Below are positions 1 to 6,969 of a stretch of 8,265 nt of DNA, one piece after another. The notes below the pieces were generated by a model. That model had not been told where the DNA came from. It worked only from the letters and a program-made list of their open reading frames with translations, and made no database searches. The translations under genes were made by a program, and so were the position numbers. Source of the DNA: Clostridiales bacterium (GTDB lineage Bacteria > Bacillota > Clostridia > Oscillospirales > JAAYOS01); assembly GCA_012521525.1 (NCBI GenBank), contig JAAYMG010000009.1, forward strand, positions 1 to 8,265, in the 5' to 3' direction. How positions within the stretch are numbered: the first letter of the stretch is position 1; the number at the start of each line of letters is the position of its first letter.

Positions 1-741
1 AATGATGCGGAGAAGAAAGCGATCTACTATTCAGGGGTGGATAAAGTCCTGCTGTACGAGAGCAACATGTATCTTGGCAGCCTTTGGTCTGCACCGGTAC
101 GTACATATATCGATTACATCGATTTTGAGTTTCTGCCGGCACCTCGTGCGGATATGAATGCGGGTGCTTCATATATCCCGAGGTTGATCTTCTGTGTCAA
201 CAGGCAGGGCAATGTTCCGAAGGCATGGGAGTTCCTAAAAATGATGCTCGGCGAAGAAGTCCAGAACGACCGCGATATCGTGCTAAACCCCGTTTTGAAA
301 TCTGCTACGGATGCACGCCTTTCGGACTTGCGAGCCGAACTTCTGGAAGTTCAGAGCGCAGTGGAGAGTGGAACCAGCTTCTTTGAGCTGGTGGATTCTA
401 TGCGCATCGATTATTCCGAGCTGGACTCTGCTCTTGAGAAGTATATATTGCATTATAAAAACCGGGTGTCAAGCTTAAGCGTACCGATGCTTAATGACCA
501 CAGGTTTTCGGCAAGTGTGGAAGCTGTCGTTGCGCGTGACCCAAATGGCAGAGTGGATGCGGGAAGAGTAAAGAATGAAGTCGAAAGGATAGCAGACGTA
601 TACCTGAGCGAGTCCGGCGGCAATATCTCACGGGGGTATACGGTAATATACATAGTTGCCGCGATCGCAGCTGTCATACTGATAGGCTTGATAATTTCCC
701 GTATGGCAAGAAAAAAGAACGCAATGCAAAAAAAAGGATGA
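1..741 (+). CDS. ABC-type extracellular solute-binding protein, C-terminal part with C-terminal membrane anchor (5' truncated by window edge)
   Basis: The frame is open from base 1, so the visible 246 residues are a C-terminal fragment. The GTG at 37 is internal and is not taken as the start. The sequence resembles the C-terminal lobe of family 1 (sugar/oligosaccharide type) solute-binding proteins: a YIPRLIFCVNRQGN strand, the helix KAWEFLKMMLGEEVQ, then NPVLKSA, which matches the usual 'LPV(N/R)K' element after that helix. Such proteins capture a ligand outside the membrane and deliver it to an ABC permease. The end is atypical: a hydrophobic segment (bases 637-702, starting YTVIYIVAAIAAVILIGLII) followed by a basic tail (RMARKKN). 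This predicts a transmembrane helix with the C-terminus inside. No permease or ATPase gene is visible, so the ligand cannot be inferred. It could instead be a sensor-like or orphan binding protein. The family assignment is moderately sure; the anchor is clear. Confidence 0.7.
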   Translation, partial: NDAEKKAIYYSGVDKVLLYESNMYLGSLWSAPVRTYIDYIDFEFLPAPRADMNAGASYIPRLIFCVNRQGNVPKAWEFLKMMLGEEVQNDRDIVLNPVLKSATDARLSDLRAELLEVQSAVESGTSFFELVDSMRIDYSELDSALEKYILHYKNRVSSLSVPMLNDHRFSASVEAVVARDPNGRVDAGRVKNEVERIADVYLSESGGNISRGYTVIYIVAAIAAVILIGLIISRMARKKNAMQKKG

Positions 742-782
742 TCTCACTGCAAAAAGGATAGGATGTTGAGCAGCTAAGCAAC

Positions 783-814
783 TTGGCAATTATCGATCAA
801 GAATAATATATAAT
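783..814 (+). promoter_or_regulatory. Possible sigma-A-type promoter in front of the terminator
   Basis: TTGGCA at 783-788 matches five of six bases of the -35 consensus. It is followed 18 bp later by TATATA (807-812), which overlaps a perfect TATAAT at 809-814 (20-bp spacing). The region is AT-rich, so a chance match is quite possible. If active, it would start a transcript near 820 that runs straight into the terminator at 830-878. Confidence 0.25.
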
Positions 815-829
815 ATAGGAATTGAAGTG

Positions 830-878
830 GGGGACTGAAGTGTAACATGGAGTCACAACTCAGTCCCCTGGCTTTTTT
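830..878 (+). terminator. Rho-independent terminator
   Basis: GGGGACTGA (830-838) pairs perfectly over 9 bp with TCAGTCCCC (860-868). The loop is 21 nt. The stem is followed by TGGC and a run of six T (873-878). The T-tract is on the + strand side only, so it terminates rightward transcription, about 90 nt past the binding-protein stop codon. Confidence 0.85.
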
Positions 879-1043
879 AACAGTATTGTAGAACTTGATG
901 TCAGGCCTTTGCTAAGAATTTTCAGACATCTATATATGGAACATCTCTATGTCGGAAATATGTGTCCTGAAGATATAAAGCCTAATCTAATATTATCTTA
1001 TCGGTATCTAATAGGTGAACCAGCCTCTATTACAGCTGAATGA

Positions 1044-1898
1044 TTATAGCTGCACAAACCCTTCGTAGACCAGGACTGCGTCACCGGTGAGGGTAATGCC
1101 GCTGTCGTCGTATTTCACCTTGAGATCACCACCGACAAGCTTGACGGTGATTTCTTCTCCCTTGCGGCAATAACCGTTTTCCACCGCGGCCACGACGGCA
1201 GCACAGGCACCGGTACCGCAGGCCCAGGTTTCACCGCTGCCGCGCTCCCAGACACGCATGCGGATGGTGCGGTCGTCCAGAACCTTGACGAACTCCGCGT
1301 TGACGCGGTCGGGGAAGATCTCGCTTTCCTCGAACAGAGGGCCGAGGCTCGATATGTCGAGGGCATCGACATTCGGATGAAACACGACGCAATGCGGGTT
1401 GCCGACAGACAGGCATGTGATCCGATAATCTCTGTCACCTATGACTGCGTGGCGGTTGATGATTTTATCGCCGTCCATCTTGACCGGGATCAGGGCAGGG
1501 TCGAATATCGGTTTCCCCATATCCACGCTCACCATGGTCACTTCTCCGTAACGCTTATGGAGATGGATAGTTTTGATGCCGCTGAGGGTCTCGATCGTCA
1601 TGGTGAGTTTCTTTACGATATTATGGTCGTAAAGATATTTGCCTACGCATCTTATTCCGTTTCCGCCGATCCGGCCTTCGCTTCCGTCAAGGTTGAAGGT
1701 CCGCATCTTCGCGTCAGCAACCTTTGAGGGGAGTATCAGGACGACACCGTCTCCGCCTATGCCGTATCTCCTGTCCGCAAGCCGTACGCTCAGACCCTCG
1801 GGATTGTCGATTTCACGTTCCATGCAATTGAAGTAAATATAATCATTGCCGGTGCCCTGCATCTTGGCAAACGGGACTAATATCCTTTCGGTACGCAT
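1044..1898 (-). other. dapF: DapF (diaminopimelate epimerase) module of the carB-dapF fusion
   Basis: These 284 codons are the length of a normal stand-alone DapF, which converts LL- to meso-diaminopimelate for lysine and peptidoglycan. Family motifs appear in order: KMQGTGNDY near the start, DRRYGIGGDGVV, FNLDGSE, GNGIRC, VGNPHC, VNAEFV and ERGSGETWACGTGACAA. The second catalytic cysteine (ACGTG) is present at residue 1289 of the fusion (codon 1218-1220). The first one, normally the Cys directly before GNG (Cys73 in the Haemophilus influenzae enzyme), is Gly1140 here (codon GGC on the minus strand, 1665-1667). A Cys five residues later (IRC, codon 1647-1649) is a conserved-type non-catalytic position. 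An in-frame ATG at 1896-1898 sits exactly where a free DapF would start. It has no clear Shine-Dalgarno sequence upstream and no stop codon separates it from carB, so I read it as part of the fusion. Confidence 0.9.
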
Positions 1899-4800
1899 GT
1901 TGTTTATGTCGACAAGCTCAGTGTTGTGGACCGAGTACCTGCTTTTGAGGCTGCTTGCGAGGGCATTTGCCGTATCTATGGAGGTCAGGCAGGGGATATT
2001 GCGTTCAACGGTTTTGCGGCGCAGTTTGACGCTGTCGCGCGAGGGCAGCCTTCCCTTCGAGGAAGTGGATATGACGTATTGGATCCTGCCGCTCTCGATA
2101 AGGTTTATGGCGTTGTTTTCGGATTCATGGATCTTGTTTACGATGATCGAAGGTATCCCTGCTTCGTTGAGGACCCTCGCTGTACCGGCCGTAGCGTATA
2201 TCGTAAAGCCGAGTTCCTGGAACTTTTTCGCGGTATCCGCGACCTCTTTTTTGTCGGAGTCCCGCACAGTTATGAATATCCCACCCCGTCTTCGCATCTG
2301 GTATCCTGCAGCCACAAGGCCTTTATACAGAGCCTCGTCAAGCGTGCTTGCAATTCCAAGTACCTCGCCCGTGGACTTCATTTCGGGTCCGAGATGTGTA
2401 TCGACATCGCTCAGTTTTTCGAAGGAGAATACCGGAACCTTTACGGCCACATATGGCGGTGTCTTATACAGACCGGTGCCATACCCCATATCGGCAAGCT
2501 TTTCTCCCAGCATAGCCCGCGTAGCGAGGTCGACCATCGGTACACCGGTGACCTTGCTTATATACGGTATGGTCCGGGAGGATCGGGGATTGACCTCTAT
2601 GACATACAGCTCATCCTCATAGATGAGATATTGGATATTGATAAGGCCCTTCGTCTTCAGCGATACGGCAAGGCGCTTGGTGCAATCGACGATCTTTTCC
2701 ACCATATCGTCGTATATGTTCCATGCAGGGTAGACCGCGATCGAGTCTCCCGAATGGATTCCGGCCCTCTCGATATGCTCCATTATGCCGGGGATAAGTA
2801 TATCCTCACCGTCGCATATGGCGTCTACCTCCAGCTCGGTACCCATGAGGTACTTGTCTATAAGCACGGGATTTTCTATGTTTTGAGAGAGTATTATCTC
2901 CATGTACTCGGTTATGTCATCATCGCTGAAGGCTATTATCATGTTCTGCCCGCCGAGCACATAGGAGGGACGCAGCAGGACCGGATAACCGATCCTGTTC
3001 GCAACGTCCAGGGCTTCATCCGTGGTCATCACGGTGAATCCCTGCGGACGTTTTATACCAAGCTCCTCAAGCAGTGCATCGAAGCGCTTGCGATCCTCGG
3101 CTGCGTCGATGCTGTCCGCAGGGGTGCCCAGTATCCGTATGCCCTGGGAGTTGAGGAAGTTGGTGAGCTTGATCGCGGTTTGACCGCCGAAGGCCACGAC
3201 GACACCGTAAGGCTTTTCCGTAGCGATGATGTTCATGACGTCTTCGGGGGTAAGAGGCTCGAAATACAGTCTGTCTGCGGTATCGAAATCTGTTGATACG
3301 GTTTCGGGGTTGTTGTTGACGATCACAACCTCGAAGCCTGCTTTTTTCAGTGACCATACGCAATGGACCGAGGCATAGTCGAACTCGATGCCCTGGCCTA
3401 TGCGGATGGGTCCTGAGCCGAATACGATGACTGTTTTTTTGCGGTCCCTGATACGACCGATGAATTCCTCCGCTTCGTTTTCATCGTCGTAAGTGGAGTA
3501 GAAATAAGGGGTCTCCGCAGCAAATTCGGCTGCACAGGTATCGACCATCTTGAATACGGCATGCCGCGGTTTCTCGATTTTCTGCCCGGAAATCCGCTCG
3601 ATCGCCTTGTCTGTAAATCCCAGCTTTTTGGCTTCGAGATACAGCTCATCGGTGAGTTTCCCGGACGCAAGTGCCCGCTCAAGGTCGGAAAGAGCTTTAA
3701 GCTTACCCAGGAACCAGCGGTCTATTTTTGTGATCTCGTATATTTCGTCATAGGAAATGCCGCGCTTTATAGCTTCGTACACCACGAAGAGCCTTTCGTC
3801 GGTGCACTGATATAGTAGTTTGCGGATCTCATCATCACTCAATGGTTTCAGCTTGGGCAGGTTCAATGTGTCAAGCGAGATTTCAGCACCCCGCACCGCT
3901 TTCATGATCGCCTGCTCAAAGGTGGTTCCGATCGCCATGACCTCGCCGGTAGCCTTCATCTGTGTTCCTAGGGTCCTCCTGGCATAAACAAACTTATCGA
4001 AAGGCCACTTCGGAAGCTTCACGACGACATAATCTATGGCAGGCTCGAAACAGGCATATGTCGTACCGGTGACAGCGTTCCTGATCTCGTCCAGCGTATA
4101 ACCGATCGCGATCTTAGTGGCGACCTTTGCTATCGGATAACCAGTCGCCTTGGAAGCAAGCGCCGAGGAACGTGATACACGGGGATTTACCTCGATGACC
4201 GCGTATTCGAAACTGTTGGGATCCAGGGCAAACTGGCAGTTGCAGCCCCCTTCCACCTTCAGTTCGGTTATTATTTTCAAAGCTGCTGTCCGCAGCATCT
4301 GGTATTCCTTGTCGGAGAGGGTGACGGCAGGAGCGATGACGATGCTGTCTCCGGTATGTACTCCGACGGGATCGAAGTTTTCCATGCTGCAGACTGTGAT
4401 GACATTTCCCTTGCTGTCCCGAATGACTTCAAACTCGATCTCTTTCCATCCCGATATGCATTTCTCGATCAGGACCTGATGGATGGGGGACAGGTTCAAA
4501 CCGTTGGCGGCGATTTCCGAAAGCTCTTTCTCGTTTTCGGCGATGCCCCCGCCGGTCCCTCCCAGGGTAAAAGCTGGACGGACTACTACCGGATATCCTA
4601 TTTCATCGGCAAAGCGGAGAGCGCTCATTACATCATTGACCACAGTTGACGGGATGACCGGTTCCCCGATTTTGATCATCGTATCCTTGAAAAGCTGCCT
4701 GTCCTCGGCCTTGTCGATGGTGTCCGGCCTTGCGCCGAGGAGCTTGACGCCGTGCTGCTCGAGAAAACCCTCTTTTGCAAGCTGCATGGAAAGGTTGAGC

Positions 4801-5084
4801 CCGGTCTGCCCGCCCAGGGTGGAGAGCAGGCTGTCCGGCTTTTCCTTTTCGATGATGCGCTTTACTGTGGCCAGTGTGAGAGGCTCGATATATATCCTGT
4901 CAGCCATGGCATTATCCGTCATTATGGTCGCTGGGTTGGAGTTCACGAGCACAACTTCAAGCCCGTCTTCCTTAAGGGCACGGCAGGCCTGGGTACCCGC
5001 ATAATCGAACTCGGCCGCCTGTCCGATCACGATAGGGCCGGATCCTATTACCATGACTTTCCTGATATCATTTCTGAGCGGCAT
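1044..5084 (-). CDS. carB: Carbamoyl-phosphate synthase large subunit fused to diaminopimelate epimerase
   Basis: Residues 1 to about 1062 are a complete CarB, which makes carbamoyl phosphate from bicarbonate, ammonia (from CarA) and two ATP. It has the usual internal duplication. The first half starts with GSGPIVIGQAAEFDYAG, then an ATP-grasp domain with RPAFTLGGTGGG and IEVNPRVSRSSA. A helical oligomerisation region spans roughly 400-545. The second half starts near 549 (GSGPIRIGQGIEFDYAS) and has an ATP-grasp domain with RPSYVLGG (Arg705) and IEVNPRSSRT. From about 934 comes the MGS-like allosteric domain (YATAGTARVL, VNKIHES, RRKTVE). In the second ATP-grasp the usual GGRAM is GGQNM. The frame then continues into a whole DapF (residues 1063-1346). 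The ATG at 5084 is supported by AAAGGAGG at 5093-5100 with 8-nt spacing. It overlaps carA by 17 nt, implying translational coupling. The CarB and DapF assignments are near certain; whether the product is cleaved is unknown. Confidence 0.97.
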   Translation of the reverse strand: MPLRNDIRKVMVIGSGPIVIGQAAEFDYAGTQACRALKEDGLEVVLVNSNPATIMTDNAMADRIYIEPLTLATVKRIIEKEKPDSLLSTLGGQTGLNLSMQLAKEGFLEQHGVKLLGARPDTIDKAEDRQLFKDTMIKIGEPVIPSTVVNDVMSALRFADEIGYPVVVRPAFTLGGTGGGIAENEKELSEIAANGLNLSPIHQVLIEKCISGWKEIEFEVIRDSKGNVITVCSMENFDPVGVHTGDSIVIAPAVTLSDKEYQMLRTAALKIITELKVEGGCNCQFALDPNSFEYAVIEVNPRVSRSSALASKATGYPIAKVATKIAIGYTLDEIRNAVTGTTYACFEPAIDYVVVKLPKWPFDKFVYARRTLGTQMKATGEVMAIGTTFEQAIMKAVRGAEISLDTLNLPKLKPLSDDEIRKLLYQCTDERLFVVYEAIKRGISYDEIYEITKIDRWFLGKLKALSDLERALASGKLTDELYLEAKKLGFTDKAIERISGQKIEKPRHAVFKMVDTCAAEFAAETPYFYSTYDDENEAEEFIGRIRDRKKTVIVFGSGPIRIGQGIEFDYASVHCVWSLKKAGFEVVIVNNNPETVSTDFDTADRLYFEPLTPEDVMNIIATEKPYGVVVAFGGQTAIKLTNFLNSQGIRILGTPADSIDAAEDRKRFDALLEELGIKRPQGFTVMTTDEALDVANRIGYPVLLRPSYVLGGQNMIIAFSDDDITEYMEIILSQNIENPVLIDKYLMGTELEVDAICDGEDILIPGIMEHIERAGIHSGDSIAVYPAWNIYDDMVEKIVDCTKRLAVSLKTKGLINIQYLIYEDELYVIEVNPRSSRTIPYISKVTGVPMVDLATRAMLGEKLADMGYGTGLYKTPPYVAVKVPVFSFEKLSDVDTHLGPEMKSTGEVLGIASTLDEALYKGLVAAGYQMRRRGGIFITVRDSDKKEVADTAKKFQELGFTIYATAGTARVLNEAGIPSIIVNKIHESENNAINLIESGRIQYVISTSSKGRLPSRDSVKLRRKTVERNIPCLTSIDTANALASSLKSRYSVHNTELVDINNMRTERILVPFAKMQGTGNDYIYFNCMEREIDNPEGLSVRLADRRYGIGGDGVVLILPSKVADAKMRTFNLDGSEGRIGGNGIRCVGKYLYDHNIVKKLTMTIETLSGIKTIHLHKRYGEVTMVSVDMGKPIFDPALIPVKMDGDKIINRHAVIGDRDYRITCLSVGNPHCVVFHPNVDALDISSLGPLFEESEIFPDRVNAEFVKVLDDRTIRMRVWERGSGETWACGTGACAAVVAAVENGYCRKGEEITVKLVGGDLKVKYDDSGITLTGDAVLVYEGFVQL

Positions 5085-6192
5085 CCGTTTTTCCTCCTTT
5101 CCCGGCTGACGAGCGCATCAGGTTTATGAATTCGTCGAACAGGAACCCGGTGTCAAGCGGGCCCCCGCAGGCCTCCGGGTGGAACTGGACCGAAAAGGCC
5201 GGGATATCGGTATATCTGACACCCTCGCATGTTCCGTCATTCGCATTCGTGTAGCTCTCGAACGAATTTGCGGGCAGGGTAGACGAAACGACTGCATACC
5301 CGTGGTTCTGGCTTGTGATATATACCCTGCCGGTAGTGCGCTCAATGACCGGCTGATTTGCGCCGCGGTGGCCGTACTTGAGCTTTTCGGTTTTTGCGCC
5401 CCGTGCAAGGGCAAGGAGCTGGTGGCCCAGGCAAATCCCGAACGTGGGGATATTTCGCTCGACGACCTTTTTGATTTGCACTATAGCTTCGGTGTTTTCT
5501 GCCGGATCGCCCGGTCCGTTCGACAGCATAAGACCGTCCGGTTCGAGTGCGAGGATCTCTTCTGCCTTGGCAAAGCAGGGGACGGTTATGACCCGGCATC
5601 CTCGTTTAAGGAGCATGCGCTCTATGTTGCCCTTGGCACCGAAGTCCCAGAGCACGACCCGGAAGTCGGCGTCGGAAGGACCCGTAGAGACCTGTTTTCC
5701 CTTGCTTACGGATGCCACCGCATCGACGATCCTGTAATCCTTCAGTTCGTTCAATACTGCTTCCATATCCGGATATGACAGGCATATTTTTGCGTTCATC
5801 ACGCCGTGCTCCCTTACGATCCTTGTCAGGGCACGGGTGTCGATATCATAGATCCCGGGGATCTTATGTTCATACAAAAAAGAGTCAAGATCGCCCTCAC
5901 TTCGGAAGTTGGACGGTTCCTGACACCATTGCCGGACGACATAACCTTTCAGATAAGGCCTATCGCTTTCGAAATCTTCGGGGATCATCCCATAGTTGCC
6001 GATAAGGGGAAACGTCTGGATGACGATCTGACCATAGTAGCTCGGGTCTGTAAGCGTCTCCAGATAGCCGGTCATTGCCGTTGTAAAGACCAGCTCTCCG
6101 GTCGACTCGCTGGGGTATCCGAAGGACTTTCCTTCAAATACCCGGCCGTTTTCGAGGACAAGATAAGCTTTCCTTTGCATACTGTTCTCCAT
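5068..6192 (-). CDS. carA: Carbamoyl-phosphate synthase small (glutaminase) subunit
   Basis: CarA hydrolyses glutamine and passes ammonia through a tunnel to CarB for carbamoyl phosphate synthesis in the cytoplasm. At 374 residues it is full length. The N-terminal CPSase small-chain domain is evident (YLVLENGRVFEGKSFG, VFTTAMTGYLETLTDPSY, IPGIYDIDTRALTR). The C-terminal class I glutamine amidotransferase domain has the nucleophile Cys254 in FGICLGHQ and the His338/Glu340 pair in QFHPEA, so the triad is intact. Two starts are possible: ATG at 6192 (GGAG at 6199-6202, 6-nt spacing) and ATG at 6180 (GGAG at 6187-6190, 6-nt spacing). The second would give a protein starting MQRKAYLVL, closer to the usual CarA beginning. 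Its last codons encode the carB ribosome binding site and overlap carB by 17 nt, which should keep the two subunits in step. Confidence 0.97.
   Translation of the reverse strand: MENSMQRKAYLVLENGRVFEGKSFGYPSESTGELVFTTAMTGYLETLTDPSYYGQIVIQTFPLIGNYGMIPEDFESDRPYLKGYVVRQWCQEPSNFRSEGDLDSFLYEHKIPGIYDIDTRALTRIVREHGVMNAKICLSYPDMEAVLNELKDYRIVDAVASVSKGKQVSTGPSDADFRVVLWDFGAKGNIERMLLKRGCRVITVPCFAKAEEILALEPDGLMLSNGPGDPAENTEAIVQIKKVVERNIPTFGICLGHQLLALARGAKTEKLKYGHRGANQPVIERTTGRVYITSQNHGYAVVSSTLPANSFESYTNANDGTCEGVRYTDIPAFSVQFHPEACGGPLDTGFLFDEFINLMRSSAGKGGKTDAAQK
5093..5100 (-). promoter_or_regulatory. Strong ribosome binding site of carB inside carA
   Basis: AAAGGAGG on the minus strand lies 8 nt before the carB ATG, within the last codons of carA. 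It decides the carB start and suggests translational coupling of the two subunits. Confidence 0.85.
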
Positions 6193-6289
6193 ATTGCACT
6201 CCGATTCTCAACACGATTCAAAAAAATAATACTGAAGCAGGATCATGAGTTCATGGGTGACAATAACTAGGCATTTGCGGTTTTGCAAG

Positions 6290-6332
6290 ATTATACAACA
6301 TGGAGTATAAAAAATAAAGCTGTTCGCGTGAA
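6290..6332 (-). promoter_or_regulatory. Candidate carA promoter region
   Basis: On the minus strand, TTCACG (6327-6332) and TATACT (6304-6309) are separated by 17 bp and match the -35 and -10 consensus at four and five of six bases. A perfect TATAAT lies a little downstream (6290-6295), but the bases 17 bp before it (TTTATT) are a poor -35. Either would start carA-carB-dapF independently of the atp operon. This is consensus matching only. Confidence 0.4.
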
Positions 6333-6432
6333 TTTTCCAGGTTTAATAGCAGTGCGTCATCCGTAGGCATGCATCATTGTGCATAGTTACTGAACAGATT
6401 AAATAATTATTCATTCTTTTCAACTAAGCAAA

Positions 6433-6475
6433 TCATCCTGCAACGATCCTGATAAACCGGATCGATGCAGGATGG
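6433..6475 (-). terminator. Long hairpin downstream of atpC, possible end of the atp operon
   Basis: CATCCTGCA (6434-6442) pairs perfectly with TGCAGGATG (6466-6474). After a single A/A mismatch, CGATCC (6444-6449) pairs with GGATCG (6459-6464), leaving a 9-nt loop. A T-G wobble at 6433/6475 may extend the stem. It starts about 87 nt past the atpC stop. On the minus strand it is followed only by ATTTGCTTAG, so the T-tract is weak. It may be a terminator, a processing or stability structure at the atp mRNA end, or a protein site. Confidence 0.5.
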
Positions 6476-6561
6476 AATTGATTGCACAGGAAAATACAAC
6501 TTTGAGGTTTGATGAACTTATATTATTAATGCTGGATGATAATATTCAGCAAAATCGGACT

Positions 6562-6969
6562 TTATTTGAGTTTACGCGTGACCCTGAGACGGGTTAGTGC
6601 ACGCTGGAGAGCTGCCTGGGCCTGAAGGTACTCCACCTGGCTGAGCCTGTTCCTCAGCTTTTCGCGGGCGCGCTCCTCCGCAGCCTTTGCACGGTTGATG
6701 TCTATTTCCCATGGCCATTCGGCGGTATCCGCTATGATGGTCACGCTGTCCTGAAGGATCTCTATATAACCGCCGGAGAGAAAGGCTTCGAGCCACTTTC
6801 CGTCCTTTTTTATTTTTATCGGGCCGATATCGATCGTGGAAACAAGGGGCATGTGACCGCTCAAGATGCCTATCTCGCCGTCCTGCGTTTTCACATTTAC
6901 CGCTTCCACGGTTTCCGAGAAGAAGACACGCTCGGGTATAAGGATCTCCAAGTGGAACGACCTGGCCAT
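6562..6969 (-). CDS. atpC: F0F1 ATP synthase epsilon subunit
   Basis: At 135 residues this is normal length for the epsilon subunit of the F1 central stalk, which couples and can inhibit ATP hydrolysis. The N-terminal beta-sandwich is recognisable (FHLEILIPERVFF, TQDGEIGILSGHMPLVSTIDIG, FLSGGYIEI, VTIIADTAEWP). The C-terminal helical hairpin follows (DINRAKAAEERAREKL through VEYLQAQAALQRALTRLRV). The start ATG overlaps the atpD stop as TAATG, and GGGAGG (6977-6982) lies 7 nt upstream inside atpD, so translation is probably coupled. It is the last gene of the atp operon in the usual bacterial order, followed by the intergenic hairpin. Identification is secure. Confidence 0.97.
   Translation of the reverse strand: MARSFHLEILIPERVFFSETVEAVNVKTQDGEIGILSGHMPLVSTIDIGPIKIKKDGKWLEAFLSGGYIEILQDSVTIIADTAEWPWEIDINRAKAAEERAREKLRNRLSQVEYLQAQAALQRALTRLRVTRKLK

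Larger units (their letters stand above)
742..1043. other. Convergent intergenic region
   Basis: This 302-bp AT-rich spacer separates the + strand binding-protein gene from the minus-strand carB-dapF gene. It holds the + strand terminator at 830-878 and a promoter-like pair just before it. I see no credible coding frame. On the minus strand downstream of dapF (1043 down to 879) there is no clear stem followed by a T-tract, so where the carAB-dapF transcript ends is not obvious. The 830-868 stem may stop it from the other side. Confidence 0.6.
6193..6561. other. Intergenic region between atpC and carA
   Basis: This 369-bp AT-rich spacer separates two minus-strand genes and holds no convincing coding frame. 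It contains a long hairpin near the atpC end (6433-6475), a small GCTGGA/TTCAGC stem at 6531-6550, and promoter-like sequences around 6290-6332 that would serve carA with a leader of roughly 90 nt. I found no recognisable PyrR-binding motif, T-box or other riboswitch in the leader. Confidence 0.6.

Noticed and set aside
37..39. GTG at 37 as the start of the solute-binding protein
   Set aside because: The frame is open to base 1, there is no ribosome binding site, and starting here would leave only the C-terminal lobe of the protein.
980..1016. Inverted/direct repeat-like AT-rich stretch after dapF (ATCTAATA twice, CCTA...TAGG ends)
   Set aside because: The possible stem has mismatches after four pairs and no T-tract. 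It looks like low-complexity AT sequence and not a terminator or a repeat element.
1647..1649. Cysteine in GNGIRC as the missing DapF catalytic residue
   Set aside because: In the family this is a second, non-catalytic Cys downstream of the CGNG motif. The catalytic position is the residue directly before GNG, which is Gly here. Whether this Cys could substitute is untested.
1926..3296. A long open frame (456 codons) on the + strand opposite carB
   Set aside because: It begins with GTG without a ribosome binding site. Its translation resembles no family I recognise, and it lies antisense to highly conserved CarB codons. It is a by-product of carB codon usage.
6200..6290. Possible pyrimidine attenuator in the carA leader, prompted by a run of seven T on the minus strand at 6220-6226
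   Set aside because: No stable stem directly precedes the T run (only CTG/CAG with a 3-nt loop and CATGA/TCATG with a 2-nt loop), and no PyrR-type binding motif is visible.
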